DNA of 64,000 nt from Rhizobium sophorae. GTDB taxonomy: Bacteria; Pseudomonadota; Alphaproteobacteria; Rhizobiales; Rhizobiaceae. A model generated the notes under the pieces. It was given only the letters and a program-made list of their open reading frames with translations. It did no database searches and had not been told where the DNA came from. The first letter of the stretch is position 1, and each line of letters opens with the position of its first letter. Both the position numbers and the translations under genes were made by a program. This document shows, in pieces, positions 9,688 through 19,166 of this stretch. The DNA lies in contig NZ_JABFCN010000014.1 in the NCBI RefSeq assembly GCF_013087515.1, positions 99,742 through 163,741 of the forward strand, written 5' to 3'.

Positions 9688-11832
9688 ATGAGTGGTTTTC
9701 TGCATACCAACCTGCACTGTCTTGCGCTCGTCGCGCGTCATCACGGCGTCGATCTTGCTCCTGAACGATTGCAGCACGATTATGCCGTCGGCAACGATCC
9801 CGTTGCCGTGCGGCAGCTGCTGCGAATGGCCAAGGATGCCGGCCTGAGGGCAAGGCATCTGACGCTCGACTGGCGATCCCTGTTCCAACTCGGCGAGGCA
9901 TTCCCGGTGCTCGCTGAGTTGACGAACGGTAACTGGGTGGTCGTCGCCGGCGCTGTCGGGAGCGGGGAGGATGAGAGAATCCGCGTTCTCGACCCGCTGG
10001 CATCACGCGCCGAGGTGATGATGCTCAGCGAAGAGCAGTTCGCCAAGGCCTGGCTCGGATCGGTGATCCTGCTGAAGCGCAACTATCGCATGTCCGATGA
10101 GGACCGGCCCTTCGGCTTCCGCTGGTTTGTCCCCGAGATCATCAAGCAGCGCAGCTTTTTCCGCGACGTCGCGCTCGCCGCCTTCGTGCTCTACGGGCTG
10201 GGGCTGACGACGCCGATCTTCTTTCAGCTCGTCATCGACAAGGTGCTGGTGCATCAGAGCTATGCGACGCTGACGGTTCTGACGGCGGGCATAGCGATCG
10301 CGCTCGTCTTTGACGCGACCTTCACCTTCCTGCGCCGCTATCTGCTGCTTTATGCGACGAACAGGATCGACATCCGCGTTGCGACCCGCACCTTCGGCCA
10401 TCTGCTCAACCTGCCGATCGCGCTCTTCGAGCAGGCCTCGGCCGGCGTTCTCGTCAAGCATATGCAGCAGACCGGGCGCATCCGCGAATTCCTGACCGGC
10501 CGGCTGTTTCTCACGCTCCTGGACGGCGTTTCGCTCCTGGTCTTCGTGCCGATCCTGCTTCTCTACAGCGTCAAGCTGACGCTTGTCGTGCTCGGTTTCG
10601 CCGCCCTCGTCGGGCTCGTGGTGATGATGCTCGTCGGGCCGTTCCAGCGCCGGTTGCAGGCGCTCTACCAGGCCGAAGGCGACCGGCAGGCATTGCTGGT
10701 GGAAACCGTGCACGGCATGCGCACCGTCAAATCGCTGGCGCTGGAGCCGCGCCAGCGCAAGGTGTGGGACGATTATTCGGCCCAGTCGATCTCCGTGCGT
10801 TTCCGGGTCGACAAGATCTCGACCATCGCTCAGGCGATGACCGGACTGCTGGAGAAGCTGATGAGCGTCGCGATCATCGGCCTCGGCGCGCTCGACGTCT
10901 TCAGCGGCGCGATGACGATCGGCGCGCTGGTCGCATTCAACATGCTCGCCGGTCGGGTCTCGGGACCACTGGTGCAGATCGTCACTATGGTGCACGAATA
11001 CCAGGAAGTCGCGCTCTCCGTGCGCATGCTCGGCGAGATCATGAACCAGCGGCCGGAGCAGGCGGGCCGCGGGCGAGGTGTTCGGCCGCATCTGCAGGGC
11101 CGCATCGAATTCGACAGGGTCAGCTTCCGTTACGGCCCGGATAGCGCGCCGGCGCTCGACAATGTCTCCTTCGCCATTCCGGCGGGCTGCCTCTTCGGCG
11201 TGGTCGGCAAGAGCGGCTCGGGCAAGACGACGATCACAAGGCTCATCCAAGGGCTCTATCAGAGCCAGGAAGGCCTCGTGCGCATGGATGGCTATGACAG
11301 CCGCGAGATCGACCTCGTGCATCTGAGAACGAGCATCGGCGTCGTGCTGCAGGATAGTTTCCTGTTTCGCGGCTCGGTGCGCGAGAATATTGCCGCCGCC
11401 AAGCCCGATGCCAGCATCGAGGAGATCATGGAAGTCGCCCGCATTGCCGGTGCCGAGGAGTTCATCGAGCGCCTGCCGCGCGGCTTTGACACGATGCTGG
11501 AGGAAAACGCCTCCAACCTGTCAGGCGGCCAGAAGCAGCGGCTTGCCATTGCCCGCGCGCTGATCACCGATCCGAAGCTTTTGATCTTCGACGAGGCGAC
11601 GAGCGCGCTCGACCCCGACAGTGAGGCGATCATCCGCGAGAATCTGAGCCGCATCGCCGCCGGCCGCACCGTCATCATCGTCTCGCACCGGCTTTCGACG
11701 CTCGTCGATGCCGATGCCATCCTCGTCATCGAGCGCGGCAAGGTCGCCGATATCGGCCGGCACGATCAGCTTGTATCGCGCTGCATGACCTATCGCCACC
11801 TGTGGGCCCAGCAGATGAGGCAGGTCGCATGA
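9688..11832 (+). CDS. Type I secretion ABC exporter (permease-ATPase with degenerate C39-like domain)
   Basis: HlyB-type inner-membrane exporter, 714 residues. The N-terminal domain of about 125 residues is C39-peptidase-like, but the Cys and His expected in an active peptidase are not in place (HTNLHCLALV, NWVVVAG). It is therefore a C39-like domain as in HlyB, which recognises an unprocessed substrate. A six-helix membrane domain follows (about 150-440), then the ATPase with Walker A VGKSGSGKTT, signature NLSGGQKQRLA and Walker B LLIFDEATSALD. It overlaps the HlyD-like gene by ATGA. Likely cargo is the DUF4082 proteins upstream. No outer-membrane TolC partner is in the window, so a shared one is probably used. 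Confidence 0.9.
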   Translation: MSGFLHTNLHCLALVARHHGVDLAPERLQHDYAVGNDPVAVRQLLRMAKDAGLRARHLTLDWRSLFQLGEAFPVLAELTNGNWVVVAGAVGSGEDERIRVLDPLASRAEVMMLSEEQFAKAWLGSVILLKRNYRMSDEDRPFGFRWFVPEIIKQRSFFRDVALAAFVLYGLGLTTPIFFQLVIDKVLVHQSYATLTVLTAGIAIALVFDATFTFLRRYLLLYATNRIDIRVATRTFGHLLNLPIALFEQASAGVLVKHMQQTGRIREFLTGRLFLTLLDGVSLLVFVPILLLYSVKLTLVVLGFAALVGLVVMMLVGPFQRRLQALYQAEGDRQALLVETVHGMRTVKSLALEPRQRKVWDDYSAQSISVRFRVDKISTIAQAMTGLLEKLMSVAIIGLGALDVFSGAMTIGALVAFNMLAGRVSGPLVQIVTMVHEYQEVALSVRMLGEIMNQRPEQAGRGRGVRPHLQGRIEFDRVSFRYGPDSAPALDNVSFAIPAGCLFGVVGKSGSGKTTITRLIQGLYQSQEGLVRMDGYDSREIDLVHLRTSIGVVLQDSFLFRGSVRENIAAAKPDASIEEIMEVARIAGAEEFIERLPRGFDTMLEENASNLSGGQKQRLAIARALITDPKLLIFDEATSALDPDSEAIIRENLSRIAAGRTVIIVSHRLSTLVDADAILVIERGKVADIGRHDQLVSRCMTYRHLWAQQMRQVA

Positions 11833-13271
11833 ACGCGCACAACAGAAAACCCAGCGAAAACCTGCCGGTCCCTTCAGGCAAAGGCCCTTCAGACAAGGCG
11901 GCCTCAGGCAAGGGAAGGGAACTGACCGCCCGCCCACCGTTGCCGCCGGCCATTGCGGAATTCCAATCCGATGCCGTCGAGCTCGAGGAACGCGCGCCGC
12001 CCAGAGTTGCGCGCATGACGCTCTATTGCGTGACGGCGCTGATTGCCGCGGGGATTATCTGGGCCTCGGTCTCGTCGATCGACGAGGTGGTGATTGCGCC
12101 CGGCAAGCTCGTCACCACCCAGCCGACCATCGTCGTCCAGCCGCTCGAAACCTCGATCATCCGCACGATCGAGGTGAAGGCCGGCGAAGTGGTGCATGCC
12201 GGGCAGACGCTCGCGACCCTCGACGCCACGTTCAGCCAGGCCGATGTCGACCAGCAGCAGGCGAAATTCTCTGCCCTCGACGCCCAGGTGAGGCGTATCG
12301 AGGCCGAGCTTGCCGGCAACGACTACACGAAGATGGCGGGAGATACGCCCGACCAGATGCTGCAGGCGCAGCTCTTCGGCCAGCGACAGGCCTTCTACAT
12401 GGCGCAGCTGCAGAATTTCGAGCAGCAGATAGCCGGTCAGTCGGCCGCTCTTGCGGCGAGCAAGAACCAAGAGGCCGTGCTCAACGACAGGCGCGACGGG
12501 CTCTCGCAGATCGAGGCAGCGCGGGAGCGACTCTATAACAAACAGAGCGGCTCGCTGATCACGCTGCTCGGCTCGCGCGACGCTCGCCTGGACGTCGAAT
12601 CCGACCTGACCGCCGTCCGCGGCCGGGCCGACGAGGCCGTCCACGCCTATGCTAAGCTCCAAGCCGACCGCCAGGCCTTCATCGAGGATTTCCGCCGCGC
12701 CGCAATGGAGCAACTGGTGGAATTGCGCGGCCAGCGTGACATGGCTGACGAGGAACTGAAAAAGATGGAACTGCGCCGCAACATGGTGGCGCTGACCGCA
12801 CCCGCCGATGCCGTCGTGCTCGATCTCGCCCAGCGCTCGGTCGGTTCAGTGGTGCGCGAGGCGGAACCGGTCGTGACGCTGGTGCCGATTAACGTGCCGC
12901 TCGAAGCCGAAGTCTCGATCAACACCCGCGACATCGGCCGCGTCGCCGTCGGCAAGGAAGCTCGCATCAAGCTCGACGCCTATCCCTTCCAGAAATACGG
13001 CACCGCCTCGGGCGAGGTGAGAACCATAAGCCAGGACACGTTCCTCACCGGCCAACAGGAGCAGACAGAGACCCCGAGCCAGCCGGCCGCCCCGTTCTTC
13101 AAGGCGCGGATCCTGCTTGCCGATACCCGGCTGAATGCCGCAGATGTGCCGGTGCGGCTGCTTCCCGGCATGACCGTGTCCACGGAAATCAAGGTCGGCA
13201 AACGAACGGTGATCTCCTATTTCCTGTATCCGCTGATGCGTGGCCTCGATAACGCAATTCGCGAACCGTAG
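11829..13271 (+). CDS. HlyD-family type I secretion periplasmic adaptor
   Basis: 480 residues, starting at ATG 11829 inside the exporter stop codon (ATGA overlap, so translation is coupled). A single membrane helix (about residues 68-90) follows a Pro/Lys/Ser-rich cytoplasmic tail. Next come a lipoyl-like half (VQPLETSIIRTIEVKAGE), a long coiled-coil hairpin rich in Gln/Ala/Glu (about 140-320), the second lipoyl half and a beta-barrel domain ending with LLPGMTVSTEIKVGKRTV, the typical HlyD C-terminal signature. It bridges the ABC exporter to an outer-membrane TolC-like channel. Confidence 0.93.
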   Translation: MNAHNRKPSENLPVPSGKGPSDKAASGKGRELTARPPLPPAIAEFQSDAVELEERAPPRVARMTLYCVTALIAAGIIWASVSSIDEVVIAPGKLVTTQPTIVVQPLETSIIRTIEVKAGEVVHAGQTLATLDATFSQADVDQQQAKFSALDAQVRRIEAELAGNDYTKMAGDTPDQMLQAQLFGQRQAFYMAQLQNFEQQIAGQSAALAASKNQEAVLNDRRDGLSQIEAARERLYNKQSGSLITLLGSRDARLDVESDLTAVRGRADEAVHAYAKLQADRQAFIEDFRRAAMEQLVELRGQRDMADEELKKMELRRNMVALTAPADAVVLDLAQRSVGSVVREAEPVVTLVPINVPLEAEVSINTRDIGRVAVGKEARIKLDAYPFQKYGTASGEVRTISQDTFLTGQQEQTETPSQPAAPFFKARILLADTRLNAADVPVRLLPGMTVSTEIKVGKRTVISYFLYPLMRGLDNAIREP

Positions 13272-13463
13272 GTCACGCCGGACTAGTTCGCTCCGACGGG
13301 ATCCCGAGTGAGCGTCGAGGCAGATATTTCGCATCCCATAGCGGCTGCCTGGTTGGCCCGTATTTTGCAGAAACAGGACACTTTAACTTTGCTGGCATGT
13401 CGCAGTTGGGAATAGAATGTACCTTCACAAACAACAAATTGCGGCGTAACGCATATTATGGAA

Positions 13464-14278
13464 CTACAATACACGAATCAAAGCTGACGCACCGCGGCCG
13501 GACGATCCGGCCTTTGCCCGCCAAGAGCACATCATAACGAGATAGCGCGAGTCTTTGAAACGTCCTTCCGTGACAAGATCGAAACGCGAGAGGATCTCCC
13601 TTTCTGGCTCGCCGACAAGACTGCCTTCGATATAGGAGCTCCGCTGGACCCAATCCGGCATTCGATTGAGAATCAGAAAAAAGGTCGCCAATGATAGCGT
13701 AATGGCCGTCGCCCCTGACGCTATCGGGACAAGAGGTTTCCTCAGAGCTGAGACCAGCATCCGCCGGACCGCAGGATAGCGCGCTTCACCTTGAGACGCG
13801 ACGGAATAGACGCGTAGGGGCTTGCTGAGGTTTTTGACGTAGTGCTCGCCAATCTTCCGAAGCTCGGTCGGAAGTTTCTTGTCCACGTGTTCGAATACAT
13901 TCTCCGAAATGCCGCCAGGTTGTGCAATAGCCTCAAGCCTTGCGGCTATATTTACGCCACCACCAAGTACATCGCCGTTGGGCTGAAGTGCGACATCGCC
14001 GATGTTGATCCCTATCCGATAGCGTAATCGTTCAGCAAGCGGCTGCATATCGTTGTAGCGCTCATGCTGGTCTTGGGTTTCGATGGCGGCCAAAACGGCT
14101 TCGACCTGACGCTGTCTCCTGCAGTATTGGCAATATGACCTCCGTTGCCCGCGATCAGGGGATCCATGATCATTCGCAACTCGCGAAGATGCGACAATGC
14201 CGCCGTCTCGTTGCTCTCGATGTGCGCGCTGTACTGGGCGATGTCAGCAGCAAAAATCGTAGCGAGTTTTCGGGTCAT
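13464..14278 (-). pseudogene. Broken class III adenylate/guanylate cyclase
   Basis: The start at 14278 gives MTRKLATIFAADIAQYSAHI, a typical rhizobial class III cyclase N-terminus, and runs to GGHIANTAGDSV. Near 14108 the frame breaks. The cyclase continues in another frame as VEAVLAAIETQDQHERYNDM and on to the conserved GINIGDV and GGGVNIAARLEAIA. Compared with family members, about 5-6 codons (the usual LAEF segment after GDS) are missing at the break, and the net loss is not a multiple of three. The C-terminal part after a membrane helix (about 13660-13710) also looks unlike full-length relatives. A functional product is unlikely. Confidence 0.75.
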
Positions 14279-14288
14279 TCTAGCCTTG

Positions 14289-14972
14289 CTACTTCTCAAC
14301 GCTTTCTCGCGAGCTCCCGCGATAAATATCTCGATACCACGCGACAAGCGTAGGGAGAGATTTTCCTTTCGCCCTGCTGACGAAGCTCCGATAAATGCCG
14401 TACTTAAAGTAGACCGCTGCCTTGCGATCGACGTTAGGCCCACGCAGGCTGACCTTCTGCGCCCCGTTGACCCACACTTGAATGAATCCATCGTTGCTCT
14501 GGGACCATTTCGCGTTCACGGTGACGTCAGTCCATCGCCCGTTCATCGATGATGCCGACAGCAACGCAATCTGCCTCAGGGGTCTCAGCGGGGCCATTGG
14601 ATTGGCCTGCCTAGCGGCGGGGTTAGACAGCTCGAAAATGTACTGGCCGTCTTGGATCTGGAATAGGACTTTCTGATGGAACTGTCCCAGCTTGGTGTTC
14701 AACGGTGCAGTCTGAGGCCAATCCTTCGGTATGAAAACTGAAAAATGATACCAGTATTCCCGATTCAACGACGAAGCGGGCAAGCTCTCCGACCGCTCGG
14801 CCCGCTCTCGATCATCCCGGCAATCGCCAATGCTTTTCGGACAATCGCCGGCGCGAAGTTCGAAGCGCTCTGCGTTGGTGCCGTCAGGCGCTTTAGATCT
14901 ACTATAAGCGTAGGGTGCCGCCGACTGGAGTTGAAATGAGCTGAACCCAGCGGCGCAGGCGTAATATGGCAT
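14289..14972 (-). CDS. Polysaccharide lyase, heparin-lyase-I-like family (N-terminus probably lost)
   Basis: About 228 residues with the pattern of the heparin lyase I / Polysacc_lyase family: FELRAGDCP and DRERAERSE near the start, YWYHFSVFIPKDWP, LGQFHQK, WTDVTVNAKWS, DGFIQVWVNG and a late YFKYGIYRSF. Such lyases are normally exported, but here there is no signal peptide. The first residues (PYYACAAGFSSFQLQ) run straight into the domain. No ribosome-binding site precedes ATG 14972 or the TTG at 14996. I infer an N-terminal truncation or a lost start. It lies just upstream of the broken cyclase on the same strand. Confidence 0.6.
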   Translation of the reverse strand: MPYYACAAGFSSFQLQSAAPYAYSRSKAPDGTNAERFELRAGDCPKSIGDCRDDRERAERSESLPASSLNREYWYHFSVFIPKDWPQTAPLNTKLGQFHQKVLFQIQDGQYIFELSNPAARQANPMAPLRPLRQIALLSASSMNGRWTDVTVNAKWSQSNDGFIQVWVNGAQKVSLRGPNVDRKAAVYFKYGIYRSFVSRAKGKSLPTLVAWYRDIYRGSSRESVEK

Positions 14973-15182
14973 CAAACCAGTTAGGGGTCGGCACAAGAGC
15001 AGCTCGAAATCGTACTAGGCTTCTATCAACCAAAGACAGCCAGCCGCGACAGTCGTCGTGTTCGCCCGGAAGAATCTCAATGTCGTCAGTGGCAACGAAG
15101 CCGGCGTTCGTTTTCGCATTGCTATGTGGTCGAGCCGGTGGCAACGTCGCGCCGATATCGCTCGCCCAACAGGACACCGCAT

Positions 15183-17084
15183 TTGACCGATACCAAGCTG
15201 CGATCAGCAGACCCGGAACTGGAGCACCAGACCCGGCGAGGTCTGCCATCGCTCGTTCTCGCCGCCTTAGGTGTTGTTTATGGCGACATCGGGACTAGCC
15301 CGCTCTACGCGTTTAGGGAAGCCCTCCATGCCACCGGCGGATCGGGGGCGCACCACGCAAACGTGCTCGGCATACTTTCGCTGATCGTCTGGGCGCTCAC
15401 GATCGTAGTCACCTTGAAGTACGTGACGTTCGTGCTGAAGGCGGACAACCGGGGTGAAGGCGGCACGCTATCTCTCATGACTCTCGCTCGCGAAGGTCTT
15501 GCGGGACGCCCGAAGTGGGTGCTTGTCCTCGGTGTGATCGGCGCCTCGCTGTTTCTCGGCGACGCGATCATCACGCCTGCGATCTCAGTCCTGTCTGCGG
15601 TCGAGGGCATCGAGGTGGTCGCACCGGCGTTGTCCAACTGGGTTGTGCCGATCACTCTCACGATCATCGCCGTGCTGTTTTTCGTCCAGCGGTTCGGGAC
15701 GAGCGGCGTGGCGTCGGTGTTCGGTCCCGTAACGGCTCTGTGGTTTATCGTCCTTGGCGTCAGCGGAGCGATCCACATCTTTGACGACCCGTCGGTGTTA
15801 GCCGCAGTCAATCCGGTACACGCACTCCGATATATCGCAAACAACATCGGCTCGGCCATCGCGGTGCTCGGGGCCGTCTTTCTTGCCGTGACCGGCGCGG
15901 AGGCCCTGTATGTCGACCTTGGCCATTTCGGACGCCGTCCGATCGTCACGGCGTGGTTTTCGCTCGTCTTCCCCAGTCTGCTTCTGAATTACTTCGGCCA
16001 GGGAGCGTTCGTACTCGCCAACCCGCAGATGGCGGAGCATCCCTTTTTCAGCATGCATCCGGAGTGGGCGCGGATTCCTATGGTCTGTCTGGCCACCGCG
16101 GCAACGGTCATCGCCAGCCAGGCCGTGATCTCAGGCGCTTATTCCCTCGTCCGTCAGGCGATGCACCTCAACTTGCTTCCGCGCCTGCGCATCCTTCATA
16201 CCTCCGAAACACAATCCGGACAGATCTTCATGCCGCAGGTGAACAACCTGCTGTTCATCTTCGTGGCTGCTCTGGTACTCTTCTTCCAAAATTCAAGCGG
16301 CCTTTCCGCCGCTTACGGTATCGCCGTGACAGGCGAAATGTTCATCACTTCAATCCTCCTGTTCATCGTGATGCGCCGTATCTGGAGCTGGAAGCTGGCG
16401 GCGGCTCTTGCAGTCATCGTGCCGATTACGTTGATCGACGCCGGGTTTCTAGCCGCCAACATCGCGAAGTTCGCAGAAGGCGGATGGGTTCCTGTTGCGG
16501 TGGCGTCGACGATGGCGCTCATCATGCAGACATGGACGGCGGGGCGTCGGCTGCTTGCTGCCCGCACCAAGGCTGACGAAATCCCACTTTCGGCGATCAT
16601 CGACAACCTGGCTCGGAAGAAGCCGCCTACAGTGCCTGGCACTGCAATGTTCCTGACGAGCGACATCGAAGGCGCGCCGACCGCACTCCTCCATAGCCTG
16701 AAGCACTACAAGGTGCTCCATGAGCAGAACGTCATTCTCAGCGTCGTGACTTCGACTACGCCTTTCGTCCCGGACGATGAGAAAATCTTTCTCGAAAGTT
16801 TCAATCGCCACTTCAGTCGGCTGGTGATCACGTTCGGCTACATGGAGACGCCCAACATTCCTCGTGCGCTCGTTCTCGCCCGCAAGCTTGGCCTGAAGTT
16901 CGACATCATGTCGACCTCGTTCTTCCTTTCCCGCCGAACGATCCTCCCGTCGAAGAAAGGCGGCCTGCCGTTCTGGCAGGACCGGCTGTTCATCTCGCTC
17001 GCGGAGAATGCCAGCAATGCGACAGACTACTTCGGGCTGCCGTCGGGGCGGGTGGTCGAACTCGGGCTGCAGACAACCATCTAG
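15183..17084 (+). CDS. kup: Kup-family potassium transporter
   Basis: Low-affinity K+ uptake permease of the inner membrane (probable K+/H+ symport). The conserved family N-terminus LVLAALGVVYGDIGTSPLYA is present, followed by about 12 hydrophobic segments (FLGDAIITPAISVLSAVEG, the GAEALYVDLGHFG region) and a soluble C-terminal domain of about 200 residues ending VVELGLQTTI. I chose TTG 15183 because AGGA at 15171-15174 sits 8 nt upstream. This gives 633 residues, close to the family norm. GTG 15126 would add 19 residues without a ribosome-binding site. No partner gene is needed for this single-component transporter. Confidence 0.92.
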   Translation: MTDTKLRSADPELEHQTRRGLPSLVLAALGVVYGDIGTSPLYAFREALHATGGSGAHHANVLGILSLIVWALTIVVTLKYVTFVLKADNRGEGGTLSLMTLAREGLAGRPKWVLVLGVIGASLFLGDAIITPAISVLSAVEGIEVVAPALSNWVVPITLTIIAVLFFVQRFGTSGVASVFGPVTALWFIVLGVSGAIHIFDDPSVLAAVNPVHALRYIANNIGSAIAVLGAVFLAVTGAEALYVDLGHFGRRPIVTAWFSLVFPSLLLNYFGQGAFVLANPQMAEHPFFSMHPEWARIPMVCLATAATVIASQAVISGAYSLVRQAMHLNLLPRLRILHTSETQSGQIFMPQVNNLLFIFVAALVLFFQNSSGLSAAYGIAVTGEMFITSILLFIVMRRIWSWKLAAALAVIVPITLIDAGFLAANIAKFAEGGWVPVAVASTMALIMQTWTAGRRLLAARTKADEIPLSAIIDNLARKKPPTVPGTAMFLTSDIEGAPTALLHSLKHYKVLHEQNVILSVVTSTTPFVPDDEKIFLESFNRHFSRLVITFGYMETPNIPRALVLARKLGLKFDIMSTSFFLSRRTILPSKKGGLPFWQDRLFISLAENASNATDYFGLPSGRVVELGLQTTI

Positions 17085-17301
17085 CGGCTGCCGATGAGCG
17101 CCGATCTTGCGTCACATTGCGAGGAACGCCGATCTTGTCCGTCTTCGATCTCATCTCGCTGCTCCTGGTAAACCGAGAGCGGTGGGGGGCGTGCGCGAAA
17201 AGTACGCTCGCCTGCACAGATCGATGTCTTGCATTCCAAGCGCGAGTCTCTCGATATATCATCGATTGTAGATCTAAGATCACACGGCGGAAGGTCAAGG
17301 A

Positions 17302-17870
17302 ATGTTGTTTAGGAGACGGAGGCCGCTCTCACTGGCTGAGCGCATCCGCGCCGTCTTTGGCCATCCAAGGGGCTGTTGCGGTCCATCCGGTACATTGCCA
17401 TTCGAGTGCTTCGGTTGAAGGTTACTCCTCATGCCGTTGCGGCTGGCGTTGCGGCAGGTGTCGCCGTGTCCTGTACGCCGTTCCTGGGCTTTCACTTCGT
17501 GACGGCGTTTTGTTTAGCCTTCATCCTCAAAGGCAATATGATCGCGGCCGCGCTCGGGACGGCATTTGGGAACCCTTTTACCTTTCCGCTGATCTTTGCT
17601 GCCGCCTACCGGATTGGCATCTTTCTGTTGGGCCGGGCGCCCGAGAGAGTGGGTGAAGCCAATTTGTTTACCCTTCTTCGGCACCTCGATTTCGCACCGC
17701 TTTGGTATCCGATCCTAAAGCCGGTGCTTATCGGAGGTCTTCCGCTCGCCGCGTTATGCGGTGGGGTTTTTTATGCATTGACCTGGCAAGGCGTTCGCTT
17801 GTTCCAGCAACGAGGAAAGCGGCGGACTTTGTTAAGATCCAAACGAGGGGCGGCGCGCGAAGATCGTTAA
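17302..17870 (+). pseudogene. DUF2062 membrane protein with a single-base frameshift near the N-terminus
   Basis: ATG 17302 with an upstream AAGG encodes MLFRRRRPLSLAERIRAVFG, the usual N-terminus of rhizobial DUF2062 proteins. At 17374-17376 the frame changes: GGC TGT TGC replaces an expected GGC TGG TTG, consistent with loss of one G. The rest of the domain continues in the new frame from LRSIRYIAIRVLRL (17376) through TPHAVAAGVAAGVAVSCTPF, FGNPFTFPLIF and two or three membrane helices to 17870. An internal TTG at 17376 could start a shortened protein, but no ribosome-binding site is seen. Either the gene is inactivated or the base is an assembly error. Confidence 0.7.
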
Positions 17871-17975
17871 GGGCAGAAGAACTTGGCGGCCGCGAGCTCC
17901 AAACCTTCGTCCGGAGAGGCATCGACGCGAGGAGCAAATCCACTCCGGAGAAACGAAAGGTGAGTTCATCGACGG

Positions 17976-19166
17976 CTACGGCCGGCTGATTTTCCTCCGG
18001 CCCGCCATCAGCACCGCGGATCCGGCCACGCCGGAGATCGCCGAACCGAGCAGGATGCCGATCTTGACCCTGTCCTGCACGGCGGGGTCGTCGAAAGCGA
18101 GGAGACCGATAAAAAGGCTCATGGTGAAGCCGATGCCGCACAGGAGTGCAACGCCCGTCATTTGCGTCCAGTTTGCCGTTGCCGGGAGCTGCGCAAAGCG
18201 CAACTTCACGAGGAGACCGACGACTGACAGCACGCCGAGCAACTTGCCTGCAAACAATCCCGCTGCAACTCCCAGCGTATGAGAATCCGCTAAACTCGAG
18301 ATGGACGTGCCGAGAAGGGAAACGCCGGCATTGGCGAAGCCGAATATTGGGACGATGACGAATGCCACGGGCCGATGAAGGAAGTGTTCGAGCCGGTGCA
18401 GCGGGGATTCCGCGTCGCTAGCCTCCGGAGCGCCGGGCGAAAGTTTGATCGGTATCGTCAAGGCCAGCAGCACGCCTGCAAGCGTGGCATGGATCCCCGA
18501 GGTGAACATCAGCACCCACAAGGCAACGCCAAGGGCGAGATAGAGCGTCAGCGTCTTCACGCCGGCTCGGTTTATGAAAAACAGGAGGGCCAGAACTGCG
18601 GCAGCTCCGGCAAGAGCCGGGAGATTGAGACCGCTTGTATAGAAGAGTGCGATGACAAGGACGGCGCCGAGGTCGTCGATAATGGCAAGCGCCGCCAGAA
18701 AGATTTTCAGCGATGCAGGAACCCGGTTCCCAAAGAGCGATAGCACTCCGAGCGCAAAGGCAATGTCGGTGGCCGTCGGGATCGCCCAGCCGCGTAGGCT
18801 TGCTGGCGTGCCGGCATTGAAAGCCAGATAGATAGCGGCTGGCGCTAGCATTCCTCCCGCCGCGGCGGCACCCGGAAGGATTCGCCTGCTCCAGGTCGAG
18901 AGCTGGCCATCGAGCATTTCGCGTTTGATCTCCAGACCGACGAGCAGGAAGAATACGGCCATGAGGGCGTCATTGATCCAATGCTGCAAGCTCAGTGGCC
19001 CGACGTAAAGATGTAGGGCATGGAAATACGCGCCCGCCAGCGGCGAGTTCGCCACCGCAAGGGCCATCGCCGCGGCAGCCATTAGAACGAGGCCACCAGA
19101 TGCCTCGCTATCAAGAAATCCGCGGAGAGTAGATTGAATGCGACCTGTCGCGATCGGCAAGGACAT
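17976..19166 (-). CDS. nhaA: Na+/H+ antiporter NhaA
   Basis: 396 residues from ATG 19166, which has GGAG 9 nt upstream; the open frame extends further upstream but without homology. Family landmarks: [21 protein letters not shown] near the N-terminus, then [19 protein letters not shown] and [17 protein letters not shown], which contain the two aspartates of the ion-binding site, and a C-terminal half with VGLLVKLRF and [18 protein letters not shown]. About 11-12 membrane helices. It exchanges internal Na+ for external protons and helps in salt and alkaline stress. It lies convergent to the DUF2062 gene. Confidence 0.95.
   Translation of the reverse strand: MSLPIATGRIQSTLRGFLDSEASGGLVLMAAAAMALAVANSPLAGAYFHALHLYVGPLSLQHWINDALMAVFFLLVGLEIKREMLDGQLSTWSRRILPGAAAAGGMLAPAAIYLAFNAGTPASLRGWAIPTATDIAFALGVLSLFGNRVPASLKIFLAALAIIDDLGAVLVIALFYTSGLNLPALAGAAAVLALLFFINRAGVKTLTLYLALGVALWVLMFTSGIHATLAGVLLALTIPIKLSPGAPEASDAESPLHRLEHFLHRPVAFVIVPIFGFANAGVSLLGTSISSLADSHTLGVAAGLFAGKLLGVLSVVGLLVKLRFAQLPATANWTQMTGVALLCGIGFTMSLFIGLLAFDDPAVQDRVKIGILLGSAISGVAGSAVLMAGRRKISRP

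Noticed and set aside
9688..10080. Active C39 bacteriocin-processing peptidase at the exporter N-terminus
   Set aside because: The catalytic Cys and His positions are not conserved, and no double-glycine leader peptide gene was found nearby.
14902..15249. 115-codon minus-strand frame between lyase and kup
   Set aside because: Some stretches look protein-like, but it overlaps the start of kup and has no recognisable domain.
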